Of a stretch of 64,000 nt of DNA, positions 34,897-42,801 are shown piece by piece. Source of the DNA: RPQJ01 sp963712815 (GTDB lineage: Bacteria; Pseudomonadota; Gammaproteobacteria; Steroidobacterales; Steroidobacteraceae); the NCBI GenBank assembly GCA_963712815.1, contig CAVQJL010000008.1, positions 682,001-746,000 on the forward strand, in the 5' to 3' direction. The notes beneath the pieces are model-generated. The model searched no databases and had not been told where the DNA came from. It saw only the letters and a program-made list of their open reading frames with translations. Position 1 is the stretch's first letter. Every line of letters begins with the position of its first letter. Made by a program: the position numbers and the translations under genes.

Positions 34897-37230
34897 TCAG
34901 CGCTCCGACGGGGCCGCGGCCGCTGCCGCGCCCTCCGGGATGCAGGGGATCGTGCCGAGGTCCGGTTGCGGATCGCCGCTCTCCGGCCGCTCGAACCCGA
35001 ACGCGCAGCGGTGACCCGGCCACTCGGCGCGGGCTCCCTGCTGCCCTGCAGCGGCGGTCAGGTAGACCAGGCCGTCGAGGGCCACCGGAACGCGCTCGCT
35101 GCCCGTGATGACGATGGCGCCGGCCGGTACCGGCGCGCCGTCCGGCTGCACCAGCCGCAGCGTCGCGGCACTCGCGCGCGTCACCGGGAAGCGCACCACC
35201 GGGCCGCTGCGGTAGGCCGGGGTCACGCTCATCTCGCGCGTGGCGAGCGACGCTTCGAACGGCAGTTCCTTCGGGTCGATGCTGACCGAGTTGCTCTCGT
35301 AGGCGCGCAGCGAGTCGAGCAGCACGCGACCCTTGCGGTCCGTGCGGCCGATCGGCTGGTTCTCGACGTACACCGTCATGCCCGGAAAGTCGGCGACCTC
35401 GACGACGGCGAAGCTGCGATCGATGCGCCGCGCAGGCATCACGCCCGCTGCCGTGATCGCAAGCCCGCCGTTCGCGTTGGCCCGCCAGCCGTCGGTCTCG
35501 TTGCGCCGCGCGAACTGCACGCCGACCTGGCCGGCGTCGCCCTGCAGCAAGTAGTCGGCCTGCCCGTCCTGGTTCGACGACAGTGCCACGTAGTACCCGG
35601 TGCCGGCGCCCGCAGGCAGGCTCTGCTGCACGGACGCCACGGCCTCGAACGCCTCGTCGCCTTCCGCGTCGGGCGAGTGGCGCACGCTGAGCGCGGCCGA
35701 GCGGCGGTCGCCGAAGGGCAGGGTCCAGTTGAGGAAGAAGTCGGTCGCCGCCTCCTCGCTCCGGGTGTGACTGGCCACGAAGCTCAGGAAGCCGAAGCTG
35801 CCGATCGTGACCGAGTGGCTGAGGCCCACGGTCTCGGTCCGCGCGCTCGACCAGTTCGTCTGCAGGCCGTAGGACAGCTGCAGGTTGCCGTAGCGACCGA
35901 GGCCGAACCCCAGGCCGCCGAAGCTGCGCTGCCGCGGGCGGTCCCGCAGCGTCGCCGTGCCGAGCTGGGCGAACTGCTCCGAGGCGTAGCGGGTGCGCAG
36001 GAACAGGTTGAAGTGGCGTGCATTGCGCTCGAAGCCCGCGCCGGCCAGCCAGCCGATGTCATCCTGGCCGCCGGCCGCGGCGGTGAGCGTCACCACGCCG
36101 AGACTGCCGACCTGCCAGGCCGTGTCGAGCCCCGCTGCGCCGGCGCCGCCGGCCTGGCCCTCGGCGTGCACCTCGGCGGTAAACGTGTCGGTGAGGCCGC
36201 GTCGGAAGGTGCCCGCCACGATCACGTCGCCGTAGGCATTGCTCGCCTGCGCATAGTCCTCGCGGATCGCCCCGACCTCGAAGGAATACTCGTTCAGCCC
36301 GGCGCGCAGCAGCGTGGGACCGGTGTAGTAGGGCTGCGCCACCACCTGCTGCCGGCCGAGCGCGTCCGTGACGACCACCTGCATCTGCCCGGCGCCGGTC
36401 ATGGGCGGCAGCTGGTCGATCGTGAAGGGGCCGGGCGGTATGTCCTCGCTGGCCACGCGACGGTTGTTGATGAACACGTCCACGGTCGAGGGCACCAGCG
36501 CCTCGCCCTGCGCGAACAGCAACGGCGTCGTGACCAGCGTCGGCTGGGTCGAGAAATTGGTGCCGAACTGCAGCCCGCCGAAGCGCGCGGACCGTCCCCA
36601 GGCTCCGGCACCGCTGATCGAGTCGCCGACGCGCAGGGTCGCGAGGCGCTCGGGGAAGTCCATCGTCCAGGTCGAGTCGAGGCGCACGGCCTCGCGGCGA
36701 TTGTCGTCGATGCGACCGACCATCGAGTTCGTCAGCACGCCGCGGGAGCCGAAGGCGCCGAAGTCGAGAAAGGTGCCGAAGGCATTGCGGTCGCCGACCC
36801 GCTCGCCCGTGACGTCGTAATTGACGAACCCGCCGAGCCCGGCCGGCGTCACCCGGGGCACGTCGGGCGAGGTGGCACGGGCGCGGGTCGGGAGGAAAGC
36901 GGCGGGCGGCAGCGTGATGCGTGCGCTCTGGGTCGCCTCGTCGAAGACGATCTCGGCGCCGGTGTCGGGCGCGAAGCGGAAGTAGCGCTCGCCGTCGACG
37001 GTCATCAGCCCGCGCGACGGCGTCCGGATCCTGAGCTGGGGAAGGTCCTCGGCGCGCAGCAGGAGCGCGCCGCCCGGGTCACGGCGGACGACGAGCGTGG
37101 GGCCGTCGTCCTGCTCGTTCACCCGCAGCTCGACGATGGCGGGCTCGAAGGCCGGCGGGCCCTCGTTGCCTGAGGCGGCAGCAGCCTGTGCGAGCGCGAG
37201 CGATACCGCCAGCGGCAGCAGGCGTCGCAT
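34897..37230 (-). CDS. Csu-type fimbrial outer-membrane usher
   Basis: Outer-membrane assembly platform of 777 residues. It has a signal peptide (LPLAVSLALAQAAAASG), an N-terminal chaperone-binding domain (about 25-120), the 24-strand barrel with its plug and C-terminal beta domains. VDVFINNRRVASEDIPPGPF is the strongly conserved usher motif; QVVVTDALGRQQVVAQPYY follows. It lies ten bases upstream of the SCPU gene and three bases downstream of the chaperone gene. Confidence 0.9.
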   Translation of the reverse strand: MRRLLPLAVSLALAQAAAASGNEGPPAFEPAIVELRVNEQDDGPTLVVRRDPGGALLLRAEDLPQLRIRTPSRGLMTVDGERYFRFAPDTGAEIVFDEATQSARITLPPAAFLPTRARATSPDVPRVTPAGLGGFVNYDVTGERVGDRNAFGTFLDFGAFGSRGVLTNSMVGRIDDNRREAVRLDSTWTMDFPERLATLRVGDSISGAGAWGRSARFGGLQFGTNFSTQPTLVTTPLLFAQGEALVPSTVDVFINNRRVASEDIPPGPFTIDQLPPMTGAGQMQVVVTDALGRQQVVAQPYYTGPTLLRAGLNEYSFEVGAIREDYAQASNAYGDVIVAGTFRRGLTDTFTAEVHAEGQAGGAGAAGLDTAWQVGSLGVVTLTAAAGGQDDIGWLAGAGFERNARHFNLFLRTRYASEQFAQLGTATLRDRPRQRSFGGLGFGLGRYGNLQLSYGLQTNWSSARTETVGLSHSVTIGSFGFLSFVASHTRSEEAATDFFLNWTLPFGDRRSAALSVRHSPDAEGDEAFEAVASVQQSLPAGAGTGYYVALSSNQDGQADYLLQGDAGQVGVQFARRNETDGWRANANGGLAITAAGVMPARRIDRSFAVVEVADFPGMTVYVENQPIGRTDRKGRVLLDSLRAYESNSVSIDPKELPFEASLATREMSVTPAYRSGPVVRFPVTRASAATLRLVQPDGAPVPAGAIVITGSERVPVALDGLVYLTAAAGQQGARAEWPGHRCAFGFERPESGDPQPDLGTIPCIPEGAAAAAAPSER

Positions 37231-37233
37231 GGG

Positions 37234-37983
37234 TCACCCGCCCTCGAGACGCGTCTCCACCTCGAAGTCGCCGGCTTCGGTGGTTCCCTTCACCCGAAGT
37301 CGTTGCCAGTCGGTGTTGGAGGTCGCTGCGTTTTGGTTCTTGTCGAGCGTCCAGGTCCGGGACTGTCCCGGCAGGATGTAGGCGGTCGTGTTCTGTTCGA
37401 TGGCACGGCCGTCGCCGGCCGCGGGGCTGACGACGAAGCTGAGCACCCGTGCATGTGCATTGCCCGAGTTTCGGGCCGCAAGCGCGAGCCGGCCGTCGGC
37501 GTTGCGCGTGGCCGACCAGTCGAGCTGCGGCTGCGCCTCGGCGGACGGCATCACGAACACCGGCAGGCTGAGGCGCAGCGCCACGCTCAAACCCGTGAAG
37601 TCCGGGCTGGCCTGCTGCGGCACCTCGGTGAGGATCAGGCGGTAGCTGAGTTCACGCCCGGCATCCGGCGAGCGGCGCAGCGCCACGCGCACGATCTGCG
37701 AGCCGTTGGCGGGAATGGTGAACACCGCCGGGCTCACCAGCACGTCGCGCGTCGGTGAGAGCTGCTCCTGTCCGTCAACTTGCTCCCACAGCCGGGTGTC
37801 CGCCTGCACCACGACCGGCGTGCCTTCCTGATTGCGGATGGTGAGCACGCCGGTCTGCGCGGTCGAGGAGAGCTCGACGCGCAGCGGCGAGATCGAGAAC
37901 GTGCCGGCATGCGCCTGCAGCGGCGACAGCCCGAAGGCCGCCGCCGCTGCGAGGATGCCCAGGAGGTGGCTGCGCATGCCCAT
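37234..37983 (-). CDS. Csu-type periplasmic pilus chaperone
   Basis: Protein of 249 residues with a signal peptide ending LQAHA. The N-terminal immunoglobulin-like domain has FSISPLRVELSSTAQTGVLT and the strand G1 region VFTIPANGSQIVRVALRR, and the second Ig domain follows (LPVFVMPSAEAQPQL). Chaperones of this type donate a strand to nascent pilins and deliver them to the usher. It is the second gene of the operon. Confidence 0.88.
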   Translation of the reverse strand: MGMRSHLLGILAAAAAFGLSPLQAHAGTFSISPLRVELSSTAQTGVLTIRNQEGTPVVVQADTRLWEQVDGQEQLSPTRDVLVSPAVFTIPANGSQIVRVALRRSPDAGRELSYRLILTEVPQQASPDFTGLSVALRLSLPVFVMPSAEAQPQLDWSATRNADGRLALAARNSGNAHARVLSFVVSPAAGDGRAIEQNTTAYILPGQSRTWTLDKNQNAATSNTDWQRLRVKGTTEAGDFEVETRLEGG

Positions 37984-37991
37984 GCGGTCGA

Positions 37992-38498
37992 TCAGTACTC
38001 GATCGTCGCGACGATGGTATCGAGGTAGGCACCCGCCTCGACCGGATCGACGTTATCCACGGCGAGCAACTGGGCATAAACCGTGTGATTAATCGCGTTC
38101 GCCGGGGCCATACCCTCGCCGACGTCGCTCACGACAGCAGTCGTGCCCGAGCCGTCACCCCAAACCGTGCCGTAGGTGCCGTCGGTATAGAGGTTGTACA
38201 CCAGCACGTCGGCTCCCTGAACCATCTCGCGAGCCGTGAAGTCGGTCGATGAGCCGGCGCTCAGGGAGATGTCATACCCTGTAAGGTTCGTGCAGCGCAC
38301 CGTGATGTCCGCCTGGGCGGTCAGGTCGTTGTCGCCCACGAATGGTGCGAGGAAATTGATGTTGCCGGCACTTATCACGCAGTTTTTGCCGACACTGGCG
38401 TTGACTGTGAACGAAGCGGTCTTGGTGGCCGCCTGCGCGGCACCGGCGAGCGCCAGCAGCACGCCGGCGGCAAGGGGAGCAAGTATCTGTTTACGCAT
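37992..38498 (-). CDS. SCPU-domain major pilin (CsuA/B-like)
   Basis: Exported pilin of 168 residues. The signal peptide (ILAPLAAGVLLALAGAAQA) is followed by TKTASFTVNASVGKNCVISA, the donor strand and first cysteine of an SCPU subunit. DITVRCTNLTGYDISLSAG and the C-terminal YLDTIVATIEY complete the pattern. First gene of the operon, with a strong AAGGA ribosome binding site, as expected for the most abundant subunit of an archaic chaperone-usher (Csu-type) adhesive pilus. Confidence 0.88.
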   Translation of the reverse strand: MRKQILAPLAAGVLLALAGAAQAATKTASFTVNASVGKNCVISAGNINFLAPFVGDNDLTAQADITVRCTNLTGYDISLSAGSSTDFTAREMVQGADVLVYNLYTDGTYGTVWGDGSGTTAVVSDVGEGMAPANAINHTVYAQLLAVDNVDPVEAGAYLDTIVATIEY

Positions 38499-38665
38499 GA
38501 GCTGTCCTTAAGGGTTGCAGTGGGTCCCGAACCCGGCCCACCCGCTCCAGGCGCACGCGTTCGTGCACCGCAAAGCTCAGGACCGCGCCTTTTGGCACCC
38601 GCCGGTCGCGCCTCGTTGGTTCGGGTTGCGCGGCCGGACAGGTACCCAGGTGGCGCGGATTCTCG

Positions 38666-38716
38666 GCGGCACGCGTGCCGCGCAGCCGTGACAGCCTTCG
38701 CGATTTCTTATGTCAA
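38666..38716 (-). promoter_or_regulatory. possible promoter and operator region of the pilus operon
   Basis: A consensus TTGACA lies at 38716-38711 on the minus strand, about 215 bases before the pilin start. No good -10 box stands at the right distance, so activator dependence or a chance match is possible. A perfect 16-base palindrome, GCGGCACGCGTGCCGC, sits at 38666-38681 just downstream. The rest of 38499-38784 shows no gene. Confidence 0.3.
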
Positions 38717-38784
38717 CGGACCGCGGGATGCGGCCGAAAGCGACCTGCGTCGCATTCCGCGGGCGCCGGGACGGCGTCCGTCGG

Positions 38785-39237
38785 TCAGTGGTGGGACGGC
38801 TCGGCCGTAGCCTCGCGCACCGTGACGGTGATCGTCTGCTCACCCGACTCCGCGAACTGCAGCACCAGCGCGTAGGTCTGGCCCGCGACCAGCGGGGCAT
38901 CCAGGCCCATGAGCATGAGGTGCTTGCCCTTGGGCGCAAGCTCGACGCGTTGCCCCGCGCGAACGTCCACTTCCCCGGTAGAGCGCATCTTGGCGACGCC
39001 GTCCTCCTCGACGACGTCGTGCAGGTGGACCATCGCCGCCCGCTCGCTCGAGGCGCCGACCAGCCGGTCGTCGCGACGGCCGCCCTGGATGACCATGTAG
39101 GCGGCGCCGACGTCGACGCCGGGCGGCGTGGCGCGCGACCAGGCCTCGGAGACCAACGGCGCATCGTCGGCGTGCGCAGCGAGGGCGGCAAGCGCGACCG
39201 CCAGTACAGGCAACAGGCGCACGAGCGAAGGTCTCAC
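38785..39237 (-). CDS. PCu(A)C-type periplasmic copper chaperone
   Basis: Protein of 150 residues with a signal peptide (LLPVLAVALAALAAHA). The copper-binding pattern of the family is visible: MVHLHDVVEEDGVAKM, then GKHLMLMGL near the C-terminal third. Such proteins bind Cu(I) and deliver it to cytochrome oxidase CuA or to other copper sites. The GTG at 39237 overlaps the oxyR stop (GTGA), so it is probably cotranscribed with oxyR. Confidence 0.85.
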   Translation of the reverse strand: MRPSLVRLLPVLAVALAALAAHADDAPLVSEAWSRATPPGVDVGAAYMVIQGGRRDDRLVGASSERAAMVHLHDVVEEDGVAKMRSTGEVDVRAGQRVELAPKGKHLMLMGLDAPLVAGQTYALVLQFAESGEQTITVTVREATAEPSHH

Positions 39238-40136
39238 TTTGCAGATTCCTCTTTCATCGCCGCGCGGATGGTCGCGATCACGGCCTCGATCGCCTTGCCG
39301 CGTGTCGTGGACTTGCGCCACACCGCGCCGATGCTGCGCGACGGCGCCGGCTTGCCGAAGGGCTTGATGCGCAGCCCGCGCGCGGTGCCGACCGGGGAGG
39401 CGGACGCCAGATCGGGCAGCAGCGTGATGCCGTGCCCGGCGGCGACCATCTGGCGCAAAGTCTCGAGGCTGGTGGCGCGGTAGTCCTGCTCTTCGCCGAG
39501 GCGGACGCGGCTGCACACTTCGAGTGCCTGGTCGCGCAGGCAGTGGCCGTCCTCGAGCAGCAGCAGGTTCTCGCCCTCGAGGTCCGCGACCCGGACGCGA
39601 TCGTTCGAGGCGAGCCGATGGGTCGACGGCACGGCCAGCATGAACGGCTCGTCGTACAGCACGGCTTCGGCCAGGCCGTCGGTGGCGACCGGCAGTGCCA
39701 GGATGCCGAGGTCGATCTCGCCGTCGCGCAGCTTCTCGAGCAGCGGCCCGGTCTGGTACTCGTAGAGCATCAGCTTGAGTCGGGGCAGTGCCCGGCGCAG
39801 CGGTCGCACGACGTGCGGCAGCAGGTAGGGCCCGACCGTCGGGATCAGCGCCAGCTTGAGCTGTCCCGCGAGCGGGTCGCGTTCCGTCCTGGCGACCTCG
39901 ACGATCGCGTCGGCCTCCTGCAGTACGCGCCTCGCGCGCTGCACGACCTTCTCGCCGGTCTCGGTGAGCGTGACGCGCTTCGGGCGCCGCTCCACAAGCG
40001 GGGCGCCGAGGTATTCCTCGAGCTTGCGGACCTGGGCGGAGAGCGTCGGCTGGCTCACGAAGCACTTCTCGGCCGCCCGGCCGAAATGGCGCTCGTCGGC
40101 CAGGGCCACGAGGTAGCGAAGGTCCCGGAGGTTCAT
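39234..40136 (-). CDS. oxyR: hydrogen peroxide-sensing LysR regulator OxyR
   Basis: LysR-type activator of 300 residues. The N-terminal HTH is LRYLVALADERHFGRAAEKC through QPTLSAQVRKLEEYLG. The redox pair is in EDGHCLRDQALEVC, two cysteines nine residues apart as in E. coli OxyR Cys199/Cys208, so peroxide sensing by disulfide formation is well supported. It usually controls catalase and peroxiredoxin genes; here it is linked to a copper chaperone and divergent from a NUDIX gene. Confidence 0.92.
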   Translation of the reverse strand: MNLRDLRYLVALADERHFGRAAEKCFVSQPTLSAQVRKLEEYLGAPLVERRPKRVTLTETGEKVVQRARRVLQEADAIVEVARTERDPLAGQLKLALIPTVGPYLLPHVVRPLRRALPRLKLMLYEYQTGPLLEKLRDGEIDLGILALPVATDGLAEAVLYDEPFMLAVPSTHRLASNDRVRVADLEGENLLLLEDGHCLRDQALEVCSRVRLGEEQDYRATSLETLRQMVAAGHGITLLPDLASASPVGTARGLRIKPFGKPAPSRSIGAVWRKSTTRGKAIEAVIATIRAAMKEESAK

Positions 40137-40176
40137 GGGCGCATCATAGCTCCGCTCTATCGTGTCGCGCTTCCCC

Positions 40177-40191
40177 TATACTCGGCCAATG
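40177..40191 (+). promoter_or_regulatory. -10 box six bases before the NUDIX start; leaderless transcript likely
   Basis: TATACT (40177-40182) is followed by CGGCCA and the ATG at 40189. The usual distance from -10 to transcription start would place the 5' end on the start codon. There is no Shine-Dalgarno sequence. The -35 region is not recognisable. Confidence 0.45.
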
Positions 40192-40641
40192 AGCCCACGA
40201 ACCACGCGGCTCTCCGCCGGCGTCGTCGTGGTGCGGCAGGCGGGGGAGGGCTGGCGATTCCTGCTGCTGCGCGCCTTCAATCACTGGGACTTCCCCAAGG
40301 GCATGGTCGAGCCCGGCGAGGAGCCGATCGAGGCCGCCGTGCGCGAGGTGCGCGAGGAGTCGATGATCGACGACCTCGAATTCGTGTGGGGCCAGGCCTC
40401 GACCCGAACCGGGCCCTACAGCCACGGCAAGGTCGCCTGCTACTACATCGCCGCGACGCGCACGGAGGCAGTCACGCTGCCGGTGATCCCGGAACTCGGA
40501 CGCGCCGAGCACAGCGAGTTCCGCTGGGTCGATTTCGACGAGGCCATGGCGCTGGTCTCGCCACGGGTGAAGCCGGTGCTGCGGTGGGCGGCACGGGCCA
40601 TGAACCTGCCCGACGAGCGGCGGGCAGCGGACGGCCGTTAG
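40189..40641 (+). CDS. NUDIX hydrolase
   Basis: Protein of 150 residues. The Nudix box GMVEPGEEPIEAAVREVREE (residues ~44-63, GX5EX7REUXEE pattern) is intact. The N-terminal strand RLSAGVVVVRQAGEGW and NHWDFPKG are as in bis(nucleosyl)-tetraphosphate-type enzymes. Substrates of this class are dinucleoside polyphosphates or oxidised nucleotides. Its divergence from oxyR would suit oxidative-stress housekeeping, an inference only. Confidence 0.88.
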   Translation: MSPRTTRLSAGVVVVRQAGEGWRFLLLRAFNHWDFPKGMVEPGEEPIEAAVREVREESMIDDLEFVWGQASTRTGPYSHGKVACYYIAATRTEAVTLPVIPELGRAEHSEFRWVDFDEAMALVSPRVKPVLRWAARAMNLPDERRAADGR

Positions 40642-40709
40642 CGGGGCCAGGGCGCTTCCCCGAGGCGCGGCCGCCCGTCAGCCTCCCGTCATCCATCCGC
40701 AGGGCCGCG

Positions 40710-41666
40710 TCACACGACGCGGCCGCGCCGGCCGCCGCGCCGGAAATCCTCGACGTTCGCGGCCATCTCGTCGATGCAGCGTTGCCGAGCCTCGCGGGCC
40801 GCCCAAGCGATGTGCGGCGTGACGATGAGGTTCGGCACGTCGGCCGCGAGCAGCGGATTGCCGTCCACGGGCGGCTCCTGCGGCAGCACGTCGATGGCCG
40901 CGCCACCCAGCCGGCCGGCGCGCAACGCGTCCGCCAGCGCGGCGGAGTCCACCAGGGCGCCCCGGGCCGTGTTGATGAGCACCGCGTCCGGCTTCATGCG
41001 CTCGAGGCGGGCGTGGCCGATGAGCCCCTCGGTCGCAGGCGTGAGCGGGCAGTGCAGGCTCAGCACGTCGGCCTGCGGCAGCAGCTCGTCGAGGTCGATG
41101 CGCCCGGGTATGGGCTGGCCGCCCGGGCGGTTGGCCACCAGCACCTCCATGCCGAAGGCGCGCGCCGCGTGCGACACCCCGCGGCCGAGCGTGCCGAAGC
41201 CCACGATGCCGAGGCGGCGACCGGCCAGCTCGCGGATCGGGAAGTCGAGCAGGCAGAACTGTTCGCCGCGCTGCCACGCGCCCGAGCGCACCAGCGCGTC
41301 GTACTCGCGCAGCCGCTGCGTGAGGGCGAGGAGCACGCCCATGACGTGCTGCACGACCGAGGCCGTGCAGTAGTCCCGCAGGTTGCACACCGCGATGCCG
41401 CGCTCGCGTGCCGCCTCGAGGTCGACGTTGTTGGTGCCGGTCGCGGCGAGCGCGATCAGCTCGAGCGAGGGGGCGCTCTCCATGACCTGGCGCGTGATCC
41501 TGAGCTTGTTGACCAGGATGACGGCGGCGTCGGCGACGGCTTCGGCGACGGCTTCCTGCGCAGTGTGCTCGCGCAGATCGAGATCCGACATCGCGCGACG
41601 CAAGGCCGCGGGGTCGAGGTCGTCGTTGAAACTGACGGTGGCGTAGTCGAGGAAGAGGGCGCGCAT
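40710..41666 (-). CDS. D-2-hydroxyacid dehydrogenase (hydroxypyruvate/glyoxylate reductase type)
   Basis: Protein of 318 residues. The NAD(P)-binding motif is GIVGFGTLGRG. The catalytic Arg lies in NTARGALVD and the catalytic His in NLIVTPHIAWAAREA, with a Glu between them. AATGTNNVDLEAARERGIAV is the typical N-terminal block. Similar proteins are annotated as glycerate dehydrogenase. Specificity is not decided by the visible residues. Confidence 0.88.
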   Translation of the reverse strand: MRALFLDYATVSFNDDLDPAALRRAMSDLDLREHTAQEAVAEAVADAAVILVNKLRITRQVMESAPSLELIALAATGTNNVDLEAARERGIAVCNLRDYCTASVVQHVMGVLLALTQRLREYDALVRSGAWQRGEQFCLLDFPIRELAGRRLGIVGFGTLGRGVSHAARAFGMEVLVANRPGGQPIPGRIDLDELLPQADVLSLHCPLTPATEGLIGHARLERMKPDAVLINTARGALVDSAALADALRAGRLGGAAIDVLPQEPPVDGNPLLAADVPNLIVTPHIAWAAREARQRCIDEMAANVEDFRRGGRRGRVV

Positions 41667-41768
41667 GTCTGGACTGCTGTCGGCTCGGGAAAGGACCGAT
41701 GGTGGCGAGCAGGGCGAGCCGCCGCAAGCCTGTCCGGCTGAACGGCCGAGGGGTGCCCGCCGCGAGGA

Positions 41769-42605
41769 TCAGCGCAGCGCGTCGAGCCCGAAGGCCTTCG
41801 ACAGCTTGGCGTCGAACATCGCCGCCGGCAGCCAGCGCTTGAGCAGCGGCAGGCGCAGGCTGTTCGTGCCGCCGCGGATCACCCGCGGCGGCGGGTCGGT
41901 CAGCAGCGATTCCACCACCGGCACGACGAACGCTTCCGCCGGCGCTGCGCCCTGCTGGCCGGCCTGGGCGCGGGTACGGATCCCGGCCTCGACCTTGCGA
42001 TAGATCGAGTCCGCCGGCAGCCGTAGTGCCGCCTCCGCGTGCTGACCGAAGCTCGAGCGCACGCCACCCGGCTGGATCGAGACGACGTGGATGCCGAAGG
42101 GCTCGAGTTCCATGCGCAACGCATCGGTCAGCGAATGCAGCGCGGCCTTGCTCGAGCAGTACGCGGCCGCGAACGGCGTCGTGAAGAGCCCGACGATGCT
42201 GCCGACGTTGGCCACGACCGCGCTGCCGTTGGCCGCGACGGCCGCGCGCAGCAGCGGCACGGCCTTGCCGGTCACGATGACCGGCGCGATCACGTTGGTC
42301 TCGTACTGGCGACGCAGGTCGTCGCGCGTCAGGTCGACGACGGCCCCGACCTGTGAGAAGCCGGCGTTGTTCACCAGCACGTCGAGGTGCCCTGCCTGCC
42401 GGACTACGGCGTCGAGCGCGCGGACGATGCCGTCGTCGTCGTTGACGTCGAGCTCGAGACCGTCGATGCCGGCCGCCTCGAGGGCGGCCAGCGATTCCCG
42501 GCGCCGGGCCGTGGCGAAGACGCGATGTCCACGCTGCCTGAATTCGCGCGCCATGGCCGCGCCGATGCCGCTCGAGCAACCGGTGATGAGGATGGTTTTC
42601 TGCAC
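41769..42605 (-). CDS. short-chain dehydrogenase/reductase (SDR)
   Basis: Classical SDR of about 278 residues. ILITGCSSGIGAAMAREF is the cofactor motif, NNAGFSQVG the core, and YCSSKAALHSL the catalytic YxxxK; IQPGGVRSSF follows. GTG 42605 lies five bases after GGAG and is preferred to GTG 42611. It is divergent from hoxF. The substrate is unknown. Confidence 0.88.
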   Translation of the reverse strand: MQKTILITGCSSGIGAAMAREFRQRGHRVFATARRRESLAALEAAGIDGLELDVNDDDGIVRALDAVVRQAGHLDVLVNNAGFSQVGAVVDLTRDDLRRQYETNVIAPVIVTGKAVPLLRAAVAANGSAVVANVGSIVGLFTTPFAAAYCSSKAALHSLTDALRMELEPFGIHVVSIQPGGVRSSFGQHAEAALRLPADSIYRKVEAGIRTRAQAGQQGAAPAEAFVVPVVESLLTDPPPRVIRGGTNSLRLPLLKRWLPAAMFDAKLSKAFGLDALR

Positions 42606-42676
42606 GTTCACTCCGTGGACTGGCTGGCAACGCGGCGTCGCTACCGCATCGGGGTGGGGTTTGTCCGCATTGTGCC

Positions 42677-42700
42677 GCGACCGCAACCGTCCGGTCGCGC
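42677..42700. promoter_or_regulatory. inverted repeat in the SDR/hox divergent region
   Basis: CGCGACCG (42677-42684) pairs with CGGTCGCG (42693-42700) across eight bases. It lies about 100 bases before hoxF. The size suits a dimeric regulator site; no regulator can be named. No sigma-54 -24/-12 element was recognised in this region. Confidence 0.35.
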
Positions 42701-42801
42701 TGCCCGGCTTGGGGTTTTCCGCGATGGTGAGCCGCAGTCGCAAGGGTGCAGTCTGGCCGCACCGGGCGGGCGGTCCGACCGGATTCATCCGCAAGGATGC
42801 C

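Noticed and set aside
38688..38716. Full sigma-70 promoter for the pilus operon
   Set aside because: TTGACA is perfect, but the sequence 17-18 bases downstream has no acceptable -10 box.
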